15,720 nucleotides of DNA, from NCBI GenBank assembly GCA_030608125.1, contig JAUWEU010000002.1, positions 1 through 15,720 of the forward strand, given 5' to 3'. The notes beneath the pieces were generated by a model that was not told the origin of the DNA, did not search any database, and worked only from the letters and a program-made list of their open reading frames with translations. Origin of the DNA: Dehalococcoidia bacterium (lineage in GTDB: Bacteria; Chloroflexota; Dehalococcoidia; Dehalococcoidales; W498). This document shows positions 8,795-15,720 of this stretch, piece by piece. Position 1 is the stretch's first letter, and each line of letters opens with the position of its first letter. A program made the position numbers and the translations under genes.

Positions 8795-8828
8795 CCCCCT
8801 TTATCCCCCCCCTTACAAAGGGAGGGGA
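8795..8828. repeat. C-run/G-run palindrome of the dispersed-repeat type
   Basis: A run of C followed by TTACAAAGGGAGGGG forms an 11-bp stem (8804-8814 with 8818-8828) with one mismatch and a 3-base ACA loop. It is preceded by CCCCCTTTAT. This pattern, read as PPLTKGG on the plus strand, resembles small repeats spread through many bacterial genomes. The family assignment is from memory; copy number cannot be judged from a single window. Confidence 0.6.
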
Positions 8829-8855
8829 AATTGGTTACGTAAGAGAGGATTTTTA

Positions 8856-8882
8856 CCCCACAAAAACAAGGTTTTTGCGGAG
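8856..8882. repeat. Hairpin between rplR and rpsE
   Basis: CAAAAAC (8861-8867) and GTTTTTG (8871-8877) pair perfectly around a 3-base loop. On the minus-strand RNA the stem extends to 12 pairs, including two G-U pairs. No U-tract follows, so it does not look like an intrinsic terminator. It may be part of the same inserted element as the neighbouring palindrome. Confidence 0.55.
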
Positions 8883-8927
8883 ACCCCGTATTCGTCTCTC
8901 TTTGACTCTCCTTTTAGTATCTCTCTC

Positions 8928-8953
8928 CATGATAGGAATATCCTCTTATCATG
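8928..8953. repeat. Inverted repeat just after rplR
   Basis: CATGATA (8928-8934) and TATCATG (8947-8953) are perfect inverted copies with 12 bases between them that contain a GGAATATCC near-palindrome. It starts 15 bases after the rplR stop on the transcript. It could be an end of the inserted DNA or an RNA processing structure. Confidence 0.5.
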
Positions 8954-8968
8954 AGCGGGAAGCTTGAT

Positions 8969-9334
8969 TCAAAATTTCAATCCTGCCTGGCGGGCTGCCT
9001 CAGCCAGGGCTTTAACCCGGCCATGATATTTGCAGCCACCACGGTCAAAAATTACCTGGTTTACCCCTTTACTTAAGGCTCGTTTAGCTACCAGAGAACC
9101 GACAAGCTCAGCCTTAGCCGTCTTTACTTTGCCGGCTACCTCACCTTTTATTTCTGGGTCAAGGGTTGAGGCAGAGGTCAGCGTATGCCCTTTTAAGTCA
9201 TCAATAACCTGAGCGTAAATATGGTTCAAGCTACGGAAAACACACAACCGGGGTCTGGGGGTTGTACCCTCTACCTTAGCTCTGACCCGAGCGTGTCTCC
9301 GGTAACGAGCTACTCTTGGTCCACCTTTTCCCAT
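8969..9334 (-). CDS. rplR: Large ribosomal subunit protein L18
   Basis: L18 binds 5S rRNA in the 50S central protuberance. The 121 residues match the family: a basic N-terminus ([18 protein letters not shown]), [20 protein letters not shown], and the C-terminal [22 protein letters not shown]. The ATG at 9334 overlaps the rplF stop by one base (TAATG). It is followed not by an adjacent rpsE but by 211 bases of repeat-bearing DNA. Confidence 0.97.
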   Translation of the reverse strand: MGKGGPRVARYRRHARVRAKVEGTTPRPRLCVFRSLNHIYAQVIDDLKGHTLTSASTLDPEIKGEVAGKVKTAKAELVGSLVAKRALSKGVNQVIFDRGGCKYHGRVKALAEAARQAGLKF

Positions 9335-9888
9335 TATTCCCTCTTGCCTATAGCCTTACCCGCCTTACCCGCTTTAAGGCGAACTAATTCCCCAGCGTAC
9401 CTAATCCCCTTACCCTTATAGGCATCGGGGGGGCGAATAGCCCGAATTTGAGCCGCCATCTCACCAACCGCTTCCTTGTTAATACCGGTAACCTTAATGC
9501 GGTTGGCTCCTTCTACAGCTAGGGTCACACCCGGTAGTGGTGATACCTCCACCGGATGTGAATACCCGACACGGATTATCAGCTTATCACCTGCTTTTTC
9601 AGCCCGATAGCCCACGCCCACTATTTCAAGGTTTTTCTCAAAAGCATTGGTTACCCCCTCCACCATGTTAGCCAAAAGGCTTCGTGTCAACCCGTGTAAG
9701 GAGCGATGCACCTTACTATCACTAGGGCGCGACACTATCAAGCTATTATTTTGTAAGGTAATAGACATATCAGGGTTAAAACGACGATGAAGTTCCCCTT
9801 TAGTTCCGGTTATAATAACCTCATCCTTGTTAATAACTACTGCCACACCCGGTGGCACCGGTATAGGCATCCGTCCTACTCTAGACAT
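9334..9888 (-). CDS. rplF: Large ribosomal subunit protein L6
   Basis: L6 lies near the factor-binding site of the 50S subunit. From ATG at 9888 the product has 184 residues: [15 protein letters not shown], the KGELHRRF segment, LVGVGYRA-like [14 protein letters not shown] and the C-terminal [15 protein letters not shown] at 9897 would add three residues that the family lacks. A GGTGAT sequence precedes the ATG. It follows rpsH by 21 bases and overlaps rplR by one base. Confidence 0.97.
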   Translation of the reverse strand: MSRVGRMPIPVPPGVAVVINKDEVIITGTKGELHRRFNPDMSITLQNNSLIVSRPSDSKVHRSLHGLTRSLLANMVEGVTNAFEKNLEIVGVGYRAEKAGDKLIIRVGYSHPVEVSPLPGVTLAVEGANRIKVTGINKEAVGEMAAQIRAIRPPDAYKGKGIRYAGELVRLKAGKAGKAIGKRE

Positions 9889-9909
9889 AGGTATCACCCT
9901 GAGACTTAT

Positions 9910-10308
9910 TTACCACACATAACATAAAAGCTCACCACCAACCTCCTGGCGCCAGGCTTGCTGCCCTGTCATCACCCCCTTAGGTGTAGACATAATAGCA
10001 ATGCCCAAACCGCCAAAAACACGAGGGATCTCTTTGCGCTGGACATACATCCTTAGTCCAGGCTTACTTACTCGTTCCAATCCAGAAAGAACTGACTGAT
10101 TATTCTCATCATATTTGAGGTAAATTTTGATTACCCGGTGTGGCTTGCCCCTAAGCACCTCATAATCATTAATAAAACCTTCCTCCTTAAGGGTTCTAGC
10201 AATAGACAGCTTCATCCTTGAGGCTGGCACCAGCACAAAATCATGCCTTGCCATTATGGCGTTGCGTATTCGGGTTAGCATATCTGCTATTGGGTCAGAG
10301 TTAGTCAT
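9910..10308 (-). CDS. rpsH: Small ribosomal subunit protein S8
   Basis: S8 binds the central 16S rRNA domain; in E. coli it is also the spc operon repressor. The 132 residues contain [13 protein letters not shown] (residues 5-17), the [11 protein letters not shown] segment, SKPGLRMYV, and the C-terminal GGELLCYVW, all typical. The ATG at 10308 is preceded by GGTGAT, which overlaps the rpsN stop codon. I could not identify an S8-binding mimic in the nearby mRNA. Confidence 0.97.
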   Translation of the reverse strand: MTNSDPIADMLTRIRNAIMARHDFVLVPASRMKLSIARTLKEEGFINDYEVLRGKPHRVIKIYLKYDENNQSVLSGLERVSKPGLRMYVQRKEIPRVFGGLGIAIMSTPKGVMTGQQAWRQEVGGELLCYVW

Positions 10309-10314
10309 ATCTAA

Positions 10315-10500
10315 TCACCAGCTTGATTTTCTCACCCCAGGAATCTGACTAGCCAGAGCTAGCTTACGAAAGCAAATACGACATAAGCCAAACTTACGCA
10401 TATAAGCCCGCGGTCGACCACATAAGTAACAGCGATTGCGTTGCTGCACTCTATATTTGGCAGGACGTTGCGACTTTATAATGTCCGACTTTTTAGCCAT
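10315..10500 (-). CDS. rpsN: Small ribosomal subunit protein S14, short zinc type
   Basis: This is the 61-residue zinc-binding form of S14 from the 30S head. Cysteines 24, 27, 40 and 43 form the CxxC-x12-CxxC site, and the C-terminal half has the family segments [14 protein letters not shown] and IPGVRKSSW. The long zinc-free S14 of proteobacteria is excluded by length. The ATG at 10500 is 14 bases after rplE. Confidence 0.98.
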   Translation of the reverse strand: MAKKSDIIKSQRPAKYRVQQRNRCYLCGRPRAYMRKFGLCRICFRKLALASQIPGVRKSSW

Positions 10501-10514
10501 CCCTATACCTCACT

Positions 10515-11057
10515 TTAATCCTTAGCGAAAAGCATACCCAATAATTCCAGTAGATGCCTACCCTCTTCATCCGTTTCAGCCGTAGTGATAATTGACACCT
10601 CTAGTCCTCGCACCTTGTCTACCTCATCGTAATCTACCTCAGGAAAGACGATTTGCTCCTTAAGCCCCAAGGTGTAATTGCCTCGCCCATCAAAGGAATT
10701 TATAGAAACTCCATAAAACTCACGCATGCGGGGTAAGACAATATTTAGCAATTTGTCAAAAAAGACATACATACGTTCTCCCCGCAGGGTCACCTTTAAC
10801 CCGATAGGCACCCCGGCTCTCAACCTAAAGGAAGCAATAGACTTCTTGGCACGGGTAATTACCGGGTGTTGCCCTGAAATAGCGGTCAGGTCTCTCTCGG
10901 CTGCTTCCAGAGCCTTGGCATTGGCAATTGCCTCGCCTAAGCCAATATTAAGCACAATCTTCTCAAGGCGTGGTACCTGCATTATATTTTTATACCCATA
11001 AAGCTCCATTAGCTTGGAAACAATCTCGTTTCTATACCTTTCCTTTAATCGCGACAT
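10515..11057 (-). CDS. rplE: Large ribosomal subunit protein L5
   Basis: L5 binds 5S rRNA in the central protuberance and contacts P-site tRNA and S13. The 180 residues are standard, with [47 protein letters not shown], and [19 protein letters not shown]. The ATG at 11057 follows the rplX stop with no base between, so coupling is likely. Confidence 0.98.
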   Translation of the reverse strand: MSRLKERYRNEIVSKLMELYGYKNIMQVPRLEKIVLNIGLGEAIANAKALEAAERDLTAISGQHPVITRAKKSIASFRLRAGVPIGLKVTLRGERMYVFFDKLLNIVLPRMREFYGVSINSFDGRGNYTLGLKEQIVFPEVDYDEVDKVRGLEVSIITTAETDEEGRHLLELLGMLFAKD

Positions 11058-11369
11058 TTAATCAATTACCTCACCACAAGAGCGACAGACCCGAACCTTC
11101 TTGCCATCGGCTAAAAAGCGGAAACCAACCTGGGTAGGATGATTACACCTACTACACAGTAGCATAACATCTGACACATGAATTGGCGCTTCCAGCTCGA
11201 TTATACCTGCCTGCCTAACTGCTCTTCTTGCCCTGGTGTGCCTTTTGATAAAGTTAATACCATCGACTAGCAGCCGTTCATCCTTAGGGTAGGCAAAGCG
11301 CACCTTACCCTTTTTGCCTTTATCCTTACCGGTGATAACCAGCACGGTATCGTTCTTTCTAATCTTCAT
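11058..11369 (-). CDS. rplX: Large ribosomal subunit protein L24, with two CxxC pairs
   Basis: L24 starts 50S assembly and lies by the tunnel exit. The 103 residues open with a KOW motif (ITGKDKGKKGKV, residues 12-23). The C-terminal half, after HVSDVML, holds cysteines 72, 75, 95 and 98 in two CxxC pairs, which could bind zinc; many L24 proteins have other residues there. The ATG is at 11369, 7 bases after rplN. Confidence 0.97.
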   Translation of the reverse strand: MKIRKNDTVLVITGKDKGKKGKVRFAYPKDERLLVDGINFIKRHTRARRAVRQAGIIELEAPIHVSDVMLLCSRCNHPTQVGFRFLADGKKVRVCRSCGEVID

Positions 11370-11376
11370 AGCTTTC

Positions 11377-11745
11377 TCACAAAACCTCAGGTGCCAGCGA
11401 TATAATCTTGGTAAAGTTTTTCTCCCTCAGCTCCCTGGCTACCGGTCCAAATATTCGGGTTCCTCTAGGATTATTCCTATCAGTAAGAATCACGGCTGCA
11501 TTTTCATCAAATCTAATATAAGAGCCATCAGGACGCCGATAGGGCTGGGCGCAGCGAATGATAACCGCCCTGACTACTTCTCCCTTCTTCACCATTGCCC
11601 CCGGGGTTGCCCGTTTAACTGAGGCAACAATAATATCACCCACCCGGGCATATCTCTTCCTCGTGCCACCCAATACACCAATGCACATAAGCTGTTTGGC
11701 ACCAGTATTATCGGCTGCCTTGAGTCTAGTATAGGGTTGAATCAT
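11377..11745 (-). CDS. rplN: Large ribosomal subunit protein L14
   Basis: L14 is at the subunit interface and contacts 16S rRNA. The 122 residues are the family length, with [17 protein letters not shown], the [23 protein letters not shown] block, [10 protein letters not shown], the FDENAAVIL segment and the C-terminal [11 protein letters not shown]. The ATG at 11745 is 20 bases after rpsQ. It opens the spc part, but no separate promoter is visible in that gap. Confidence 0.98.
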   Translation of the reverse strand: MIQPYTRLKAADNTGAKQLMCIGVLGGTRKRYARVGDIIVASVKRATPGAMVKKGEVVRAVIIRCAQPYRRPDGSYIRFDENAAVILTDRNNPRGTRIFGPVARELREKNFTKIISLAPEVL

Positions 11746-11765
11746 ATCACCTATCCTAAAACTAA

Positions 11766-12047
11766 TCAGGTTATTTCTTTAGGTTGAACCTCAGCCACCT
11801 CTCCCGTGGTTATTATCTCAGCTACTCGCCACCGCTTCTGCCTGGAGAGGGGACGAGTTTCTACAATCCTTACCGTATCTCCCAGTCTACACTCATTGTT
11901 TTTATCATGAGCTTTATACTTAACTACCCTCTTGATAGTCTTCTTATATAGCGGATGGCGCTTGGGTGTTTCCACAGCCACCACCACCGTCTTATCCATC
12001 CTGTTACTTATTACTCGACCAAACCTAGTTTTACGCTTCCCCTGCAT
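11766..12047 (-). CDS. rpsQ: Small ribosomal subunit protein S17
   Basis: S17 is an OB-fold protein that binds 16S rRNA early in 30S assembly. Read from ATG at 12047 it has 93 residues: [20 protein letters not shown], then [10 protein letters not shown], a KAHDKNN segment and the [20 protein letters not shown] block. A TTG two codons upstream is less likely because AGGTAGG is well spaced for the ATG. That Shine-Dalgarno sequence overlaps the rpmC stop. Confidence 0.96.
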   Translation of the reverse strand: MQGKRKTRFGRVISNRMDKTVVVAVETPKRHPLYKKTIKRVVKYKAHDKNNECRLGDTVRIVETRPLSRQKRWRVAEIITTGEVAEVQPKEIT

Positions 12048-12054
12048 AAACAAC

Positions 12055-12252
12055 CTACCTTATACCTAGCTCGCTCTCCCTCATTAGGGTTTTCAGCCTG
12101 GCAATCTTCTTTTTAACCATTCGGATTTGGCGATGGTTTACCAACTGTTTGGTAGCCAAGCGAAAGCGAATGTCAAAAAGCTCTTGATAAGCTTCCTCTA
12201 GTTGTTTTGCCAATTCCTTAGGGCTCAGAGCCCGAGTTTCCTCAACCTTCAA
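12055..12252 (-). CDS. rpmC: Large ribosomal subunit protein L29
   Basis: L29 is a small two-helix protein at the tunnel exit. From TTG at 12252 it has 65 residues, (M)[20 protein letters not shown] then [16 protein letters not shown], the standard pattern. An ATG at 12282 would add ten residues that L29 proteins do not have and overlap rplP by 29 bases. The TTG lies one base after the rplP stop, and AAGGAG is about 10 bases upstream, so I prefer it. Confidence 0.93.
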   Translation of the reverse strand: MKVEETRALSPKELAKQLEEAYQELFDIRFRLATKQLVNHRQIRMVKKKIARLKTLMRESELGIR

Positions 12253-12253
12253 C

Positions 12254-12706
12254 TTAAGCCGGCTCCTTGTTTCCAGAATCACTGCCAGCGTCTATGCCAG
12301 CTTCCCTTACCACAAATTTAGTGTCTATTGGGAGCTTGTATGAAGCAAGCCTCATTGCTCCTTTAGCCACTTCCTCCCCCACTCCCGCCATTTCAAATAG
12401 AATTCTCCCTGGTTTGACCACAGCTACCCAATGGTCTGGAGAACCCTTACCTCCACCCATGCGGGTCTCAGCTGGCTTTTTAGTAACTGGCTTATCCGGG
12501 AAAATACGTATCCAAACTTTACCGCCGCGACGAATATAGCGAATCATAGCCCGCCGCGCCGCTTCAATCTGTCGATTAGTAACCCAGGCGGACTCTAGCG
12601 CCTGCAAAGCAAAATCACCAAAAACAACTGTATTCCCCGCCTGGGCTTTACCCCGGCGGTGTCCTTTATGGGTCTTGCGGTATTTCACCCGCTTAGGTTG
12701 TAGCAT
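12254..12706 (-). CDS. rplP: Large ribosomal subunit protein L16
   Basis: L16 lies at the A-site side of the 50S subunit and is needed for late assembly. From ATG at 12706 it has 150 residues: [20 protein letters not shown], the [20 protein letters not shown] block, [19 protein letters not shown] and the LPIDTKFV segment. About ten extra C-terminal residues ([14 protein letters not shown]) follow the normal end. The open frame continues upstream within rpsC but is not L16-like. Overlap with rpsC is 14 bases. Confidence 0.97.
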   Translation of the reverse strand: MLQPKRVKYRKTHKGHRRGKAQAGNTVVFGDFALQALESAWVTNRQIEAARRAMIRYIRRGGKVWIRIFPDKPVTKKPAETRMGGGKGSPDHWVAVVKPGRILFEMAGVGEEVAKGAMRLASYKLPIDTKFVVREAGIDAGSDSGNKEPA

Positions 12707-13430
12707 CCTTCTCCCCTTCTTCCGTAGGAATAGAGGGCTCCGTCTCCACACTATCACTGGCTACTGGTTCAGCCAGCATCTCCTCAACTTCTACCTCCTT
12801 AGGTTCAGGAAGAATATCACCCTTATATATCCAGACCTTTACCCCAATTCGACCCAAGGTGGTATGCGCTTCAGTAAAGCCATAATCAATATCAGCCCGC
12901 ATGGTATGTAACGGCACTTGCCCTTGATGCATAGTTTGGCGGCGAGCTATTTGGGCGCCAGCTAATCTACCAGCACAACTGACCTTTATTCCCTTAGCCC
13001 CAGCCTGAATGGTGCGAAAGATTGCCTGTTTCATCACCCTGCGATAAGCAACCCGGCGCCCAATCTGCTCAGCTACTGCCCTAGCTACCAAATAAGCATC
13101 AAGCTCAGGCTGTTGAATTTCCTGGATATTCAATTGAACCGGCTTCCCAATAAGTCCCTCAAGGTAAAGCCTCATCTCATCAACTCGCTGCCCTCCCCGC
13201 CCAATAACAACACCAGGGCGAGAAGTATTGATAGTTACCGAGACCTTATTTGCCTGACGCTCAATCTCCACCAGGGAGATACCGGCTTCAGCATACCTAG
13301 ACCCAATAGCGTGCCGAAGCTTCAGGTCTTCCTGTAAAAACTCCACATACTGCTTATCGGCATACCATTTTGCTTGCCAATCACGTATGAAACCAATTCT
13401 AAAGCCTATAGGATGAACTTTATGACCCAT
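12693..13430 (-). CDS. rpsC: Small ribosomal subunit protein S3
   Basis: S3 lines the mRNA entry channel of the 30S subunit. The 245 residues begin [13 protein letters not shown]. The KH domain is marked by [17 protein letters not shown] (GRGG loop), and the C-terminal domain by [18 protein letters not shown] and the [22 protein letters not shown] block. After that comes an acidic tail of about 35 residues, with many E and D and few R or K. The ATG overlaps the rplV stop by one base (TAATG). Confidence 0.98.
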   Translation of the reverse strand: MGHKVHPIGFRIGFIRDWQAKWYADKQYVEFLQEDLKLRHAIGSRYAEAGISLVEIERQANKVSVTINTSRPGVVIGRGGQRVDEMRLYLEGLIGKPVQLNIQEIQQPELDAYLVARAVAEQIGRRVAYRRVMKQAIFRTIQAGAKGIKVSCAGRLAGAQIARRQTMHQGQVPLHTMRADIDYGFTEAHTTLGRIGVKVWIYKGDILPEPKEVEVEEMLAEPVASDSVETEPSIPTEEGEKDATT

Positions 13431-13768
13431 TAACTCTCCTGCTCAGCAACAATAACTGTAATATGGCTAGAACGTTTAAGGATAGGGCCTACTCGCCCTC
13501 GAGCCCGCGGGTGATATCTCTTCAAGGTTCGTGCCTCATCAGCAAAGATATTAACAATCTTCAAATCTGAAGGTGACATCTGAAAGTTGCTCTCGGCATT
13601 AGCCGCTGCTGATTTCACCACCTTAGCCACAACCCGAGCTATTGGTGTCGGTGCAAACTTAAGTATGGTTAGCGCCTCGTCCACCTTCTTACCCCTGACC
13701 ATATCTACTAGCAGGCGCACCTTGCGAGGTGATATACCAGTGTCTTTGGCTACTGCTCTTACTTGCAT
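13430..13768 (-). CDS. rplV: Large ribosomal subunit protein L22
   Basis: L22 extends a beta-hairpin into the exit tunnel. The 112 residues show the family pattern: [22 protein letters not shown], the AAANAE segment and the hairpin with [14 protein letters not shown](V)[12 protein letters not shown]. The ATG at 13768 is 18 bases after rpsS. No macrolide-resistance-like deletion of the hairpin is apparent. Confidence 0.98.
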   Translation of the reverse strand: MQVRAVAKDTGISPRKVRLLVDMVRGKKVDEALTILKFAPTPIARVVAKVVKSAAANAESNFQMSPSDLKIVNIFADEARTLKRYHPRARGRVGPILKRSSHITVIVAEQES

Positions 13769-13786
13769 TTTATACCCTACCTAAAT

Positions 13787-14080
13787 CTACTTCCTTTTTC
13801 TTATCTGAGTAGTTTTTTCCGCCCTAGAGCTGTGACCCCTAAATGTCCGAGTTAAAGCAAACTCACCTAGCTTGTGTCCCACCATATTTTCAGTGACAAA
13901 GATAGGCACATGTCTTCGGCCATCATGCACCCCAATAGTAAGCCCTACCATCTCGGGCACGATGGTTGACCAGCGTGACCAAGTTTTTATTATTGCCTTC
14001 TGACCAGAGCGATTAAGCGTCTCTACCTTCTTCAGTAGCTTAGCATCAATGGCTGGACCTTTCTTAGTTGACCTTGACAT
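13787..14080 (-). CDS. rpsS: Small ribosomal subunit protein S19
   Basis: S19 pairs with S13 in the 30S head. The 97 residues contain [18 protein letters not shown], the [19 protein letters not shown] block, [20 protein letters not shown], and the LTRTFRGH segment, all characteristic. The ATG at 14080 lies 5 bases after the rplB stop. The C-terminal tail is basic (KRK). Confidence 0.98.
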   Translation of the reverse strand: MSRSTKKGPAIDAKLLKKVETLNRSGQKAIIKTWSRWSTIVPEMVGLTIGVHDGRRHVPIFVTENMVGHKLGEFALTRTFRGHSSRAEKTTQIRKRK

Positions 14081-14085
14081 TTCGC

Positions 14086-14913
14086 CTACTTCCCCCTGCG
14101 CTTAACAATCATTTTATCTGAAGCCTTTGCCTTGCGAGTTCTATAGCCCAAAGCTGGCTTACCCCATGGTGTTTTAGGTCCGGACATGCCTATCGGGCTC
14201 CTGCCTTCTCCCCCACCATGAGGATGGTCACGCGGATTCATGGCTGAACCTCTTACCGTAGGTCGCCAGCCTAACCACCGTTTACGACCTGCCTTACCCA
14301 ATTTAATACTCTGATGGTCAACATTGCCTACTTGACCGATAGTAGCCAAACATTCACTACGAATACGCCGCACCTCACCGGAAGGCAACCGAATCAGGGC
14401 ATACTCACCTTCCTTTACCACTAATTGAGCCGCAACTCCGGCACTGCGCACCAACTGCCCACCTCTACCCCTGTTTAACTCAATATTATGTATCAAGGTG
14501 CCACTTGGGATTAGCTTTAAGGGCAAGGTGTTCCCCAGTTTTACCTCAGCATCCTCGCCCGACTTTATGCTATCTCCAACATTAAGTCCTAAAGGGGCAA
14601 GGATATAGCGCTTTTCCCCATCAGCATAGTATATAAGAGCAATATTTGCCGAACGGTTAGGGTCATATTCAATAGCGGCTACCCTACCAGGGACGCCAAC
14701 CTTATCCCGCTTGAAATCTAGTATGCGGAGCATCCGCTTCGCCCCACCACCCCGGTGGCGAACTGTTATTCTGCCTTGACTATTGCGCCCTGCCTTCTTT
14801 TTAAGAGGTAAAAGCAGGGATTTCTCCGGCTCACTTTTAGTTATTTCTTCAAAGGTAGAGCCGGTCATCCCCCGCCTACCGGGAGAAGTGGGACGATATA
14901 CCTTTAGTGCCAC
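14086..14913 (-). CDS. rplB: Large ribosomal subunit protein L2
   Basis: L2 is a core 50S protein near the peptidyl-transferase centre. The 275 residues are standard. The N-terminal half has [14 protein letters not shown] and [13 protein letters not shown]; the C-terminal half has [18 protein letters not shown] with the conserved DHPHGGG block, and ends in a Lys/Arg-rich segment. The start is GTG at 14913 with AAGGAGGAG upstream. rpsS follows after 5 bases. Confidence 0.98.
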   Translation of the reverse strand: MALKVYRPTSPGRRGMTGSTFEEITKSEPEKSLLLPLKKKAGRNSQGRITVRHRGGGAKRMLRILDFKRDKVGVPGRVAAIEYDPNRSANIALIYYADGEKRYILAPLGLNVGDSIKSGEDAEVKLGNTLPLKLIPSGTLIHNIELNRGRGGQLVRSAGVAAQLVVKEGEYALIRLPSGEVRRIRSECLATIGQVGNVDHQSIKLGKAGRKRWLGWRPTVRGSAMNPRDHPHGGGEGRSPIGMSGPKTPWGKPALGYRTRKAKASDKMIVKRRGK

Positions 14914-14937
14914 TCAGACTCCTCCTTCAACAACAAG

Positions 14938-15222
14938 CTAAATACCCTCAAAGAATCCAATGCTGTCCCCTGTCTTGAGGGTGACAATTGCCTTTTTCCA
15001 GGACTGGGTCAACACCTGCCGTCTACCTATCCTCCGCGTTTTACCAGGCACTGTCATCACATTGACTGCGATGACCTGGACCTTAAATGCCTTTTCCACA
15101 GCCTGTTTAATCTGGTGCTTATTAGCTTCCCTAGCTACCTCAAAGGCATACTTGCCTTGAGCTTGAAGCTCAGTATTCTTCTCAGTTACTAATGGACGGC
15201 GCAACACCTCGTAGAGATGCAC
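14938..15222 (-). CDS. rplW: Large ribosomal subunit protein L23
   Basis: L23 frames the tunnel exit and docks trigger factor and the signal recognition particle. The 94 residues have the family opening LYEVLRRPLVTEKNTEL, then YAFEVAREANKHQIKQAVEK, and the VNVMTVPGKTRRIGRR segment. The start is GTG at 15222, after a GGGGGA stretch. It follows rplD by 9 bases. Confidence 0.97.
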   Translation of the reverse strand: MHLYEVLRRPLVTEKNTELQAQGKYAFEVAREANKHQIKQAVEKAFKVQVIAVNVMTVPGKTRRIGRRQVLTQSWKKAIVTLKTGDSIGFFEGI

Positions 15223-15231
15223 GATTCCCCC

Positions 15232-15720
15232 TTAAGAGCACCCGGAAAAATCAGAGATTTTTCCGGGAACCTGTTGAGATAATTTCTTTCCCCACAACTG
15301 TTCTGCTTTACGCACTGCAGCCACAGTCATCAATAACACTTTATAGGAAAGGATGTCAACCACATTGAGTAAGCTGGCAGGCAAGGTTTTAATCCCAACC
15401 AGATTACGGCTTGATTTAACCACGCTATCCTCCGGCTCATCGGTAATGATAAGAGCCGAGGAGTCCACCCCCAATGCTGTTAAAATCCGAACCATTTCTT
15501 TAGTTTTAGGCATCTCAAGCTCCAACTTCTCCAAAACCTTTAGCTCTTCGTCCCTGGCTTTCGCCGATAGGACACACCGTAGGGCTAGCTGGCGCATCTT
15601 CTTAGGCATGGCTTGGCGGTAGCTTCTGGGGTGAGGACCAAAGGTGATACCCCCTCCCCGGCGCAGTGGCGACCGCCGGCTGCCAGCCCGAGCCAGTCCG
15701 GTGTGTTTTTGCCGAAACAA
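15232..15720 (-). CDS. rplD: Large ribosomal subunit protein L4, 5' end outside window
   Basis: L4 lines the exit tunnel, and in E. coli it also represses the S10 operon. The visible 162 residues begin inside the protein, at FRQKHTGLARAGSRRSPLRR, the tunnel-loop segment, followed by GGGITFGPHPRSY. About 45-50 N-terminal residues should lie beyond the window edge. The C-terminus, after AAVRKAEQLWG, carries an unusual tail of about 17 residues; its last part (GKISDFSG) is encoded by a perfect DNA palindrome. rplW follows after 9 bases. Confidence 0.96.
   Translation of the reverse strand: MFRQKHTGLARAGSRRSPLRRGGGITFGPHPRSYRQAMPKKMRQLALRCVLSAKARDEELKVLEKLELEMPKTKEMVRILTALGVDSSALIITDEPEDSVVKSSRNLVGIKTLPASLLNVVDILSYKVLLMTVAAVRKAEQLWGKKLSQQVPGKISDFSGCS
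15241..15267. repeat. Perfect 12-bp palindrome at the 3' end of rplD
   Basis: CCCGGAAAAATC (15241-15252) and GATTTTTCCGGG (15256-15267) are exact inverted copies around a 3-base loop. The palindrome ends 6 bases before the rplD stop codon. On the minus-strand transcript no U-tract follows, only the stop codon and the rplW ribosome site, so it is not a standard terminator. It could be a small palindromic insertion, a processing site or a structure that affects rplW translation. Confidence 0.75.

Larger units (their letters stand above)
8758..8968. other. Unusually long intergenic stretch between rplR and rpsE
   Basis: These 211 bases are about seven times longer than any other visible gap in the cluster. 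They hold three hairpin-forming segments (described separately) and polypurine tracts on the minus strand. No family-recognisable gene lies here. An open frame on the plus strand runs through the gap, but its translation looks like that of dispersed palindromic repeats (PPLTKGG type). Insertion of repeat DNA next to rpsE is the simplest reading. Confidence 0.75.

Noticed and set aside
8647..8967. A 106-codon plus-strand open frame across the rpsE 5' end and the intergenic gap
   Set aside because: It runs antisense through rpsE, has no recognisable family, and its distinctive part is just the translation of the palindromic repeat.
15241..15267. The rplD palindrome as an intrinsic terminator
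   Set aside because: On the transcript no U-run follows the stem, and seven further S10-part genes lie directly downstream, so termination here is unlikely.

Overview
This window is the 3' two thirds of a bacterial S10-spc-alpha ribosomal-protein supercluster. All 32 recognisable genes lie on the minus strand, so transcription runs from the right edge (position 15720) to the left (position 1). The order is rplD (5' end cut off), rplW, rplB, rpsS, rplV, rpsC, rplP, rpmC, rpsQ (S10 part); rplN, rplX, rplE, rpsN, rpsH, rplF, rplR, rpsE, rpmD, rplO, secY, adk, map, infA, rpmJ (spc part); rpsM, rpsK, rpsD, rpoA, rplQ (alpha part); then truA, rplM, rpsI. The presence of adk, map and infA between secY and rpmJ, the short zinc-type S14, and truA-rplM-rpsI after rplQ suit a Gram-positive or Chloroflexota type of genome. 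The protein sequences feel closest to Chloroflexota, perhaps Dehalococcoidia, but that is an impression from memory and not a test.

The genes are packed tightly. Many neighbours overlap by 1 to 20 bases (rplV/rpsC, rpsC/rplP, rplF/rplR, rpmD/rplO, rplO/secY, rpoA/rplQ, truA/rplM), and most other gaps are under 30 bases. I see no convincing internal promoter or intrinsic terminator, so one long polycistronic transcript with translational coupling is the natural reading. Together the genes supply 26 ribosomal proteins, the RNA polymerase alpha subunit, initiation factor 1, the main translocon channel, adenylate kinase, methionine aminopeptidase and tRNA pseudouridine synthase A. Start codons are mixed: mostly ATG, several GTG (rpmJ, rpmD, rplO, rplW, rplB) and some TTG (rpoA, truA, rpmC).

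Three places depart from this routine picture. (1) Between rplR and rpsE there are 211 bases of non-coding DNA with three hairpins. One is a C-run/G-run palindrome of the kind found in dispersed bacterial repeats. It sits at the 5' end of rpsE, where conserved S5 residues continue upstream of the first canonical start codon. (2) adk has an intact P-loop N-terminus but no ATG, GTG or TTG before it. A well-spaced Shine-Dalgarno sequence points to a GTA codon. (3) The last codons of rplD form a perfect 12-bp palindrome and encode a C-terminal tail that looks added. None of these amounts to a new multi-gene system. They are small events inside an essential operon, and each could also reflect sequence error.
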